This document shows, in pieces, positions 1-4,251 of a DNA stretch of 5,975 nucleotides. Source of the stretch: an uncultured Actinomycetes bacterium. Lineage in GTDB: Bacteria > Actinomycetota > Thermoleophilia > Solirubrobacterales > Thermoleophilaceae. The stretch covers positions 1 to 5,975 of the forward strand of contig CAMLNW010000180.1 of NCBI GenBank assembly GCA_946481495.1, written 5' to 3'. Each line of letters begins with the position of its first letter. The first letter of the stretch is position 1. Under the pieces are notes generated by a model. That model was given only the letters and a program-made list of their open reading frames with translations, did not search any database and was not told the origin of the DNA. Both the position numbers and the translations under genes were made by a program.

Positions 1-368
1 GCGGAGGCAAGGCCGATCGCGAAGCCGATGAACACGCGCGCGACGATCAGCACCGTCGGCCCCTGCGACAACGCGCTGACTATCGATCCCGCCACGAACA
101 GCACCGCGGCGAGCAGGATCATCCGCCGCCGGCCGTACTTGTCGGCGAGCTGCCCTGCGAGCGCTGCCCCGAACACCGCCCCGATCGGCACCGCGCTGAC
201 GACCATCCCCTGCTGCAGGCTGCTCAGCTCGAAGTCCGACTTTATGAACAGCAGAGCGCTCGCGATGATGCCCGTGTCGTAGCCGAACAACAGCCCTCCG
301 AGGGCGGCGATCACGGCGGTGAACATCACGTTCCGCCGCGCGTGCGACGGGCTTGCTTCTGCGCTCAA
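1..368 (-). CDS. Sugar-porter family MFS transporter, N-terminal part (runs off left edge)
   Basis: Inner-membrane secondary transporter, probably a sugar:H+ symporter of the major facilitator superfamily. 122 codons are present, covering roughly the first three to four membrane segments. The first segment (residues ~17-38) carries GGLLFGYDTGIIASA, the sugar-porter signature; D31 matches the position of the proton-coupling Asp of XylE-type symporters. The loop between helices 2 and 3 has the MFS motif GQLADKYGRRR (residues 72-82), followed by RVFIGFAIG (111-119), with the conserved Arg and spaced glycines of helix 4. I chose the TTG start at 368 because an in-frame TAG lies only 11 codons upstream and a purine-rich GAGGGGGG (381..374) sits 5 bases before it. 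A GTG-ATG pair at codons 14-15 is an alternative but has no good ribosome site and would trim the cytosolic tail. The substrate cannot be told from this part. The C-terminal two thirds are outside the window. Confidence 0.88.
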   Translation of the reverse strand, partial: MSAEASPSHARRNVMFTAVIAALGGLLFGYDTGIIASALLFIKSDFELSSLQQGMVVSAVPIGAVFGAALAGQLADKYGRRRMILLAAVLFVAGSIVSALSQGPTVLIVARVFIGFAIGLAS

Positions 369-382
369 GGAGGCCCCCCTCG

Positions 383-401
383 GGTTGGTCTGGCCAACCT
401 A
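383..401 (-). promoter_or_regulatory. Candidate promoter -10 within a 6-bp inverted repeat, upstream of the MFS gene
   Basis: GGTTGG (383-388), five-base loop, CCAACC (394-399) form a perfect inverted repeat in the 66-base gap between the phosphoesterase stop and the MFS start. On the minus strand a TAGGTT (401..396, TANNNT form) overlaps the repeat's upstream arm; transcription from it would start near 389 and leave a leader of about 21 bases containing the ribosome site. A repeat covering the -10 and start would suit a repressor operator for a sugar transporter, which is inference. There is no T-run, so a classical terminator for the upstream gene is less likely. No good -35 is visible. Confidence 0.3.
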
Positions 402-434
402 TCCGAGCGTCCCGATGGAGGCCAGATGCTGCCG

Positions 435-1595
435 TCAGCGCAGCGTGAGGATCGACACCTCCGGCGGCGCGCCGAGACGTAGCCGTGGGGCCTGACCGCG
501 CTCCACGCCGATGCCTCGACTGACGTAGATCGGACGGCCATCGAGCGAATGCAGACCGCCGGCGGCGACTTCGCGCGGGACCTTGGAGGCGGTCGTCAGC
601 GGACCGACCAGCGGAAGCTGAAGCTGGCCGCCGTGCGTATGGCCGGAGACGACCAGGTCGATGCGCGTGTCCGGCGCAAGCCACTTCGCCGCATCCGGAC
701 GATGGGCTAGCAGCAGCCTGATGTCGCGCCTCCCGGGCCGAGCCTCGAGAAGCTCCGCCTGCCTGCGCGCGCTGGCCTGCCAGTAGCGCAACCGCAGTCC
801 GGCGATCGAAATCCTGCGGTCACCGACGCGCGTCGCGGCCTGCTCGTCGATCAGCAGGTGGATGCCGGTGCCGGCGAAGACGCGCCGCACGCGGGCAACG
901 CTCTCGACATCGCCCTGAACGGCGAACACACCGCCCGGCGCCCGCAACGTTCGCAGTAGGCGCCGCAAGCCCGGCAGCTCGCGCTCGAAGGAGGCCGCCG
1001 TGCCCTGGTGGTAGTCGCCGGACAGCAGAATCAGATCGGGTCGCTCGTCCATCGCCCGCGCGACCGCGTCGCGCTCGTGATCGCCGAGATGCTCGAACTG
1101 CAGGTCGGCGATCACCGCTATCCGGACGGAGTCGTTCCCGCCGCGCTCGGAAGACAGCTCGACCGTCGCGCGCTCGACGACCAGCCGCTCCGGCTCGACG
1201 AAGCTCGCATAGGCGCCGACCGGCACGAGCAGCAGGCCGAGGACGACCAGCGCACGCAGCGGCGTGCCGCCCGTTCGCCAGGTGAGCACGCCCAGCAGCA
1301 CAGCCGCCAGCGGCAACACCACGACGAGATCGAGCCACAGCACATGCATCACGCCAAACGGAATCTCGAGTCCGCCGGCTACCAGGACGACGCCCTTCAG
1401 CGCCAGAAAGGCGAGCGCCAGCCCACACGCGAAGCCGAGCTTCAGCAAGCTCGGCCGCGCCCGCACCGCCCAGACCACCAGGACGCACACGACCAGCGCG
1501 TCGACCGCCGCCGAGACGGCGAACGCCCCATTGCCCTCGAACCCCACGTGGCAAAGTGTGTCGAACAGCGAACACCCGCGCGGAAGGACTGACAT
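435..1595 (-). CDS. Membrane-anchored calcineurin-like metallophosphoesterase (YkuE/YaeI-like) with variant metal motifs
   Basis: A 386-residue protein with four predicted membrane segments (about 24-45, 52-74, 82-104, 113-131) followed by a calcineurin-like phosphoesterase domain (about 157-386), the arrangement of YkuE/YaeI-type enzymes, some of which act on lipid pyrophosphates; the substrate here is unknown. Retained motifs are GDY (193-195), an isolated AH (H298) and GHTHGGQ (318-324, ligands H319 and H321). Two standard motifs are altered: the first, usually D-x-H, reads DLQ (D164, Q166), and the usual GNH[DE] reads GDVE (228-231), replacing both the bridging-metal Asn and the catalytic His. 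It may therefore use a different metal set, have unusual activity, or be impaired. The start is uncertain: the ATG at 1595 has no Shine-Dalgarno and overlaps the divergent VOC start, while a GTG at codon 17 also lacks one. The stop lies 66 bases before the MFS start, so the two could be co-transcribed. Confidence 0.88.
   Translation of the reverse strand: MSVLPRGCSLFDTLCHVGFEGNGAFAVSAAVDALVVCVLVVWAVRARPSLLKLGFACGLALAFLALKGVVLVAGGLEIPFGVMHVLWLDLVVVLPLAAVLLGVLTWRTGGTPLRALVVLGLLLVPVGAYASFVEPERLVVERATVELSSERGGNDSVRIAVIADLQFEHLGDHERDAVARAMDERPDLILLSGDYHQGTAASFERELPGLRRLLRTLRAPGGVFAVQGDVESVARVRRVFAGTGIHLLIDEQAATRVGDRRISIAGLRLRYWQASARRQAELLEARPGRRDIRLLLAHRPDAAKWLAPDTRIDLVVSGHTHGGQLQLPLVGPLTTASKVPREVAAGGLHSLDGRPIYVSRGIGVERGQAPRLRLGAPPEVSILTLR
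1582..1588 (+). promoter_or_regulatory. Strong Shine-Dalgarno of the VOC gene
   Basis: GGAAGGA lies five bases before the ATG at 1594. It decides this start over an in-frame open stretch reaching back to 1264. It lies inside the first codons of the divergent phosphoesterase gene if that gene starts at 1595. Confidence 0.75.
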
Positions 1596-1959
1596 GGGAC
1601 AGCCAGTGGTGCATTTCGAGGTGATCGGTAAGGACGGCGCGAAGCTGCGCAGCTACTACTCGGAGCTCTTCGACTGGGAGATCAACGCCGACAACCCGAT
1701 GAACTACGGAACCGTCGACCGTGAGGCCAATCTCAGCAGCGACGGGATCGGAATCGGTGGCGGGATCGGCGAGGGACCGGAGGGCCACCCAGGACACGTC
1801 ACCTTCTACGTCGCGGTGCCCGACGTCGAGGCAGCGCTCGTCAAGGCGGAGAGTCTCGGCGGCAGCCGCCAGATGGGACCGGTCGAGGTGACTGAGGGCG
1901 TCGAGATCGGCATGTTCGCCGATCCCGAGGGTCACACGATCGGGCTCTTCAAGGGCTAG
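1594..1959 (+). CDS. VOC family protein (glyoxalase/bleomycin-resistance fold)
   Basis: A 121-residue soluble protein, the usual length for a single VOC unit of two beta-alpha-beta-beta-beta modules. Module 1 begins VVHFEVIGKDGAKL with YYSELFDWEI (21-30), the typical first strand, helix and FYxxLFGW-like turn; module 2 begins HVTFYVAVPDVEAAL (68-82) and ends ADPEGHTIGLF (109-119). Candidate metal ligands are H7, H68 and E102 or E104. The Glu often seen two or three residues after the final 'IGL' strand is not there (LFKG), so metal use and any glyoxalase, dioxygenase or drug-binding activity are open. A glycine-rich loop (GIGIGGGIGEG, 51-61) lies between the modules, as in many actinobacterial members. 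The ATG is supported by a strong ribosome site. A weak promoter (TTGCCC at 1531, AAGTGT at 1554, 17-base spacing) may lie inside the divergent gene. It stops nine bases from the convergent DUF2461 gene. Family assignment is firm, function is not. Confidence 0.92.
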   Translation: MGQPVVHFEVIGKDGAKLRSYYSELFDWEINADNPMNYGTVDREANLSSDGIGIGGGIGEGPEGHPGHVTFYVAVPDVEAALVKAESLGGSRQMGPVEVTEGVEIGMFADPEGHTIGLFKG

Positions 1960-1968
1960 CGGTCGCCG

Positions 1969-2664
1969 TCAAGCCGAGCGGGCGCGGTCGGCCCCGCGCT
2001 CGCTCGGACCGACGTGCCCGCTCAGCCAGCGCACCAGCGGCGCGCCGGCATCGAGCTGCTCGCGGATCCGCTCGCCTGCTGTCGGCTTCTCCAGCCAGCG
2101 GCCGATCTCGTGGCGCTTGGCCACGATCAGCCGCCGGCGGCGCAGCATCTCGTGCTGCGGGTGGTCCATCGGATAGCCGCGCGGACCTCGCACCAGGTCG
2201 GGCTCGTTGAGCTCCAGGCCGGCAGCCTCCGCGACGCCGATCGCCTTGGTCAGCGACGCCGCGATCCGCGACTTGTCGATCGCGGCGCGCATCCGCTCGA
2301 CTTGGTCCGAAGCCGGGTTGTGCAGACCGGCGGCGACCAGCAGCCCGTCCAGCGACAGCTCGACGTAGAACCCGCCCGCGCCCTCGTAGCCGATCGCCAA
2401 CCCGACGTGCTCCTTGATCGGCGGCGCCGCGTGGAAGCGCGTGTCGTTCCATGGCCGGAACAGCTTCGGCCGCCCAAGGCTCGACAGATCCTCCCCGAGC
2501 GCCGTCGCCGGAGCGACTACGAACTCGTCATAGCGCGCCCGGTTCGCCTTGAACCAGTCGCGATCGTTGTTCGCCTCGAGCTCCGTCAGGAACTCGAGCG
2601 CCTCCGCCGGGAACCCCTTGAACGCGGCCATCGCGAAATTAGACCACCGCTCCGACTCGCTCAC
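1969..2664 (-). CDS. DUF2461 (TIGR02453-type) protein of unknown function
   Basis: A 231-residue soluble protein, the usual size of this family, whose biochemical role is not established. Family marks are the N-terminal FLTELEANNDRDWFKANRARYD (residues 25-46), matching the family's FLxxLxxNNxxxWFxxN block, then LFRPWNDTRF (68-77), and the strand GGFYVELSLDGLLVAAGLH (97-115). After the D-T-R-F block most members have a Lys-rich segment of the SKDKxPYK kind; here it is HAAPPIKEHVG (78-88), so this is a divergent subgroup. The tail from about 215 is Arg/Ala/Glu rich and not conserved; it is encoded over a strong hairpin. The GTG start at 2664 immediately follows the TAG stop of the upstream gene, with no separate ribosome site, which suggests reinitiation. 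An ATG at codon 12, just before AAFKGFP, is a plausible alternative start. No signal peptide or membrane segment is seen. Confidence 0.88.
   Translation of the reverse strand: MSESERWSNFAMAAFKGFPAEALEFLTELEANNDRDWFKANRARYDEFVVAPATALGEDLSSLGRPKLFRPWNDTRFHAAPPIKEHVGLAIGYEGAGGFYVELSLDGLLVAAGLHNPASDQVERMRAAIDKSRIAASLTKAIGVAEAAGLELNEPDLVRGPRGYPMDHPQHEMLRRRRLIVAKRHEIGRWLEKPTAGERIREQLDAGAPLVRWLSGHVGPSERGADRARSA
1974..2007 (+). terminator. Strong GC hairpin, candidate terminator of the VOC transcript
   Basis: A 14-bp stem (1974-1987 with 1994-2007) closes a six-base loop, TCGGCC. It contains a single G-T pair (1981/2000). It begins 15 bases after the VOC stop and lies inside the last codons of the convergent DUF2461 gene. 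In plus-strand RNA the odd pair is an allowed G-U wobble; in minus-strand RNA it would be a C-A mismatch, so the fold favours the VOC transcript. There is no T-run afterwards, as is often so in actinobacteria, so efficient termination is inference. Confidence 0.45.
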
Positions 2665-3459
2665 CTACGACGGCGGCGCGATCGCGCCGCACTCGGCGAT
2701 GTGGTGTCCGGGCGCACACCATGTCTTGGCGCGCCAGCGGGTCCTGAAGTCGAGTATGAAGCGGCCCAGAGCACGCTGCTCTCGTAATGAGAGGAGGTAG
2801 TCCCGCACACGAGCATCTGCCTTGTGCTCGCCCATGCCGGAGAAGCGCTTCGGGTGCTTCGCCCGGTAGCGCGTGACGTCGCGCTTGGTAACCGGTCGGA
2901 TCCCATCGGCAATACGCCGAGTGAGCAGGTCCTGAGCCACGTCAAGCCGAATTCGGTGCTTGATATCGGCCTCGCTCGCCCCGCTGCTGCGCAAGAAGCG
3001 CTGGTAGGCGCGTTCGTTAGGGAACGCCTGGCGCTTCTGATTTTGGAAGGTCCGCTCGACACGACGTTCGCCAACCACGATTCCCTGGGCCGCCGCCTCC
3101 TGTTGGATCCACTGGCTCTGGATCAGGAACTGCATCACCTGACCACGCAGCATCCGGTGGTCGCGGCCGCAGCGGGCGCGCAGCTCACGCTCGGCGAGCG
3201 GCGCCCACGCGCGCCGCTCCCGAAACCGTTTCTTCGCGTTGATGCACGCGTCGTACCCCGGCGCGACGAGCTCGACCGATCCGCCGAGGTAGGACTGCCT
3301 CGCCGCGGCGTACCAGTGCTCGAACTCAGCGCGCGGAATAGCGACCTCACCGACCTGCGCCACGGGATCAGGAGCACTGACCTCCTGCGCGGCGGCCGGC
3401 GCACACACCAGCAGCGCCGCAGCCACGACGGCGACCGTCGAACCCTCCCGCAGTCTCAC
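2665..3459 (-). CDS. Secreted SurA_N-like chaperone-type protein lacking a parvulin (PPIase) domain
   Basis: A 264-residue exported protein. Residues 1-24 form a Sec signal peptide (MRLREG, a hydrophobic stretch, cleavage after A24 in PAAA|QE). The region VAQVGEVAIPRAEFEHW (33-49) is the typical opening of SurA/PrsA N-terminal domains; helices follow, including QVMQFLIQSQWIQQEAAAQGIVVGERRVE (107-135) and TKRDVTRYRAKHPKRF (191-206). In PrsA/SurA foldases a parvulin domain would come next. Here only about ten residues separate this from the C-terminal helix (218-245) that normally follows it, so the isomerase domain is missing without any break in frame. It probably binds unfolded secreted proteins rather than isomerising prolines. 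Mature cysteines C72, C97, C248 and C257 could form two disulfides; the tail WCAPGHHIAEC resembles tails I recall in related actinobacterial proteins. The GTG start at 3459 lies seven bases after a TAGGGT -10, fitting a leaderless message. Its stop abuts the DUF2461 start. Confidence 0.8.
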   Translation of the reverse strand: MRLREGSTVAVVAAALLVCAPAAAQEVSAPDPVAQVGEVAIPRAEFEHWYAAARQSYLGGSVELVAPGYDACINAKKRFRERRAWAPLAERELRARCGRDHRMLRGQVMQFLIQSQWIQQEAAAQGIVVGERRVERTFQNQKRQAFPNERAYQRFLRSSGASEADIKHRIRLDVAQDLLTRRIADGIRPVTKRDVTRYRAKHPKRFSGMGEHKADARVRDYLLSLREQRALGRFILDFRTRWRAKTWCAPGHHIAECGAIAPPS

Positions 3460-3466
3460 GCCGCCG

Positions 3467-3472
3467 ACCCTA
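3467..3472 (-). promoter_or_regulatory. Candidate -10 (TAGGGT) for leaderless SurA_N-like mRNA
   Basis: On the minus strand TAGGGT (TANNNT form) is followed by seven bases and then the GTG start of the SurA_N-like gene, placing the expected transcription start at or next to the first codon. No -35 is recognisable, and the position where one would lie is inside the tRNA-Val gene. The same geometry occurs before the gene at 3623. Confidence 0.4.
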
Positions 3473-3486
3473 GCGACTGCGAGCAG

Positions 3487-3559
3487 TGGGCGGTGCTGGG
3501 TTCGAACCAGCGACCCCGTGCTTGTAAGGCACGTGCTCTACCAGCTGAGCTAACCGCCC
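3487..3559 (-). tRNA. tRNA-Val (anticodon TAC)
   Basis: A complete 73-base cloverleaf. Acceptor stem GGGCGGT pairs perfectly with ACCGCCC, discriminator A. The D arm is GCTC/GAGC; the anticodon stem CGTGC/GCACG holds the loop CTTACAA, giving anticodon TAC (reads GUA and other Val codons). The T arm GCTGG/CCAGC has loop TTCGAAC. The variable region is five bases. The 3' CCA is not encoded (CTG follows), so it must be added by the CCA-adding enzyme. It lies 27 bases upstream of the SurA_N-like gene on the same strand. Confidence 0.97.
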
Positions 3560-3569
3560 TCGCCCCTTG

Positions 3570-3575
3570 AACCTA
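3570..3575 (-). promoter_or_regulatory. Candidate -10 (TAGGTT) for tRNA-Val
   Basis: On the minus strand TAGGTT ends ten bases before the mature 5' end of tRNA-Val, giving a leader of only about four bases before RNase P cleavage. The eight-base context GATAGGTT is identical to that before the MFS gene (403..396). No clear -35 is visible. Confidence 0.35.
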
Positions 3576-3609
3576 TCGCCTCGGCGCGGTGGAGCGTCGG
3601 AGCAGGTCT

Positions 3610-3615
3610 TAACAT
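3610..3615 (+). promoter_or_regulatory. Candidate -10 (TAACAT) for leaderless small membrane protein mRNA
   Basis: TAACAT (TANNNT form) is followed by CCCGCGG and then the ATG at 3623, so transcription would start at the initiation codon. There is no Shine-Dalgarno in the usual place, which supports leaderless translation. A -35 like TTGACA is not seen. Confidence 0.4.
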
Positions 3616-3622
3616 CCCGCGG

Positions 3623-3976
3623 ATGGACAAGGGGCTGTTCCTTCGGGCGCTGGTGGTTCAGGCGCTGGCCGTCGGCGTCGTGTTCGGTGTGCTGATCGCG
3701 CTGCCGCTCGGCGACGACTTCTTCAAGGACTACGGCTGGGTAACGGGACCCATCGCCTGGATCGCCTGCTCGCTCGTCACCGGGCGCGTCCTGTCGATCC
3801 CCGCGGGCCTCGTCCTGTTCGCCGCGCTGGCAGGCGGCGTTGCGGGAGCCTTGGTGGCCCTTGTCACATCGCATACAGTTGGTCTCGTGATCAGCCTGCT
3901 CGTCTTCGCCGCGTCCTGTGGGGGCTACGACCCCGAGCTCGACGAACGCGAACGCAACGCCCGAGCGACCGCCTAG
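3623..3976 (+). CDS. Small membrane protein of unknown function, four predicted helices
   Basis: A 117-residue protein I do not recognise as a named family. Hydrophobic segments lie at about 8-28, 40-54 (short, with TGPIAWIACSLVTGR), 57-81 (glycine/alanine rich, AALAGGVAGALVAL) and 85-99. Between the first two is a short acidic and aromatic loop, DDFFKDYGW (31-39). The C-terminus is a charged cytosolic or external tail beginning CGGYDPELDERERNAR (99-114), which is acidic then basic. Coding is supported by codon-position GC typical of the window, the coherent membrane pattern and a well-placed -10 for a leaderless start at 3623. It stands alone on the plus strand between divergent tRNA-Val and the tRNA-Glu/tRNA-Lys pair; nothing in the neighbourhood tells its role. 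Real gene likely; function unknown. Confidence 0.75.
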   Translation: MDKGLFLRALVVQALAVGVVFGVLIALPLGDDFFKDYGWVTGPIAWIACSLVTGRVLSIPAGLVLFAALAGGVAGALVALVTSHTVGLVISLLVFAASCGGYDPELDERERNARATA

Positions 3977-4004
3977 ACCCGGCGGATAGCTCCAAAGGGC
4001 GCTC

Positions 4005-4010
4005 TAGACT
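4005..4010 (+). promoter_or_regulatory. Candidate -10 (TAGACT) for tRNA-Glu / tRNA-Lys
   Basis: TAGACT ends 16 bases before the mature 5' end of tRNA-Glu, giving a leader of about ten bases. No good -35 is seen at 16-18 bases upstream. tRNA-Lys, 45 bases downstream of tRNA-Glu, has no clearly better promoter of its own, so the pair is probably one transcript. Confidence 0.4.
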
Positions 4011-4026
4011 GGTCCACATCCCTCCA

Positions 4027-4098
4027 GGCCCCGTGGTCTAACGGTTAGGACAGCGGCCTTTCACGCCGCAGGCGGGAGTTCGATTCTCCCCGGGGCTA
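4027..4098 (+). tRNA. tRNA-Glu (anticodon TTC)
   Basis: A complete 72-base cloverleaf. Acceptor stem GGCCCCG pairs with CGGGGCT, with a G1-T72 wobble that also occurs in other actinobacterial tRNA-Glu genes as I remember them; discriminator A. The D arm GTCT/GGAC, anticodon stem GCGGC/GCCGC with loop CTTTCAC (anticodon TTC), four-base variable region AGGC, and T arm GGGAG/CTCCC with loop TTCGATT are all intact. CCA is not encoded. Confidence 0.97.
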
Positions 4099-4143
4099 CT
4101 TCGAAGCTCGACCACAGCAGCGGGGTCCGGCATCATTCGCCGG

Positions 4144-4217
4144 GCCCCCGTAGCTCAGTGGCTTAGAGCAAGCGGCTTTTAACCGCAAGGTCGTCGGTTC
4201 GAATCCGACCGGGGGCA
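4144..4217 (+). tRNA. tRNA-Lys (anticodon TTT)
   Basis: A complete 74-base cloverleaf. Acceptor stem GCCCCCG/CGGGGGC is perfect, discriminator A. The D arm is GCTC/GAGC, the anticodon loop CTTTTAA gives anticodon TTT, and the T arm is GTCGG/CCGAC with loop TTCGAAT. The anticodon stem AGCGG/CCGCA has an A-A mismatch at its outermost pair (27-43). CCA is not encoded. It converges on purH, whose stop lies 11 bases beyond the tRNA's 3' end. Confidence 0.96.
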
Positions 4218-4221
4218 CTGC

Positions 4222-4251
4222 GTCGGCGTTAGTGGCGGAAGTGCCGCCGAC
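4222..4251 (+). terminator. Inverted repeat after tRNA-Lys, candidate terminator
   Basis: GTCGGCG (4222-4228) and CGCCGAC (4245-4251) can form a perfect 7-bp stem starting four bases after tRNA-Lys. A competing inner hairpin, GGCGG (4234-4238) with CCGCC (4244-4248), uses part of the same right arm. The repeat spans the purH stop and its last codons. There is no T-run, so a role in ending the tRNA transcript, or in 3' end protection of the purH message, is inference. Confidence 0.3.

Noticed and set aside
1264..1593. Upstream in-frame extension of the VOC gene
   Set aside because: The extension is low-complexity Thr/Ser/Arg sequence antisense to the phosphoesterase; the family's normal N-terminus and a strong ribosome site begin at 1594.
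820..1935. Long minus-strand open frame covering the VOC gene and much of the phosphoesterase
   Set aside because: It is Arg/Ala/Gly-rich, has no domain pattern, and overlaps two genes with clear family motifs; typical of high-GC shadow frames.
2014..2787. Plus-strand 257-codon frame opposite DUF2461
   Set aside because: No recognisable domain, Arg/Leu-rich, antisense to a conserved protein.
2824..3570. Plus-strand frame opposite the SurA_N-like gene and tRNA-Val
   Set aside because: Its end (VLGSNQRPRACKARALPAEL) is the familiar false peptide from reading through a tRNA on the wrong strand; the rest is a shadow.
3470..3874. Minus-strand frame ending GRLAQLVEHVPYKHGVAGSN
   Set aside because: This ending is a classic translated-tRNA artefact, here from tRNA-Val; the remainder is antisense to the small membrane gene.
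3973..4007. CTAGA/TCTAG inverted repeat after the small membrane gene
   Set aside because: Only five paired bases over a 25-base loop; its right arm overlaps the better explained tRNA-Glu -10.
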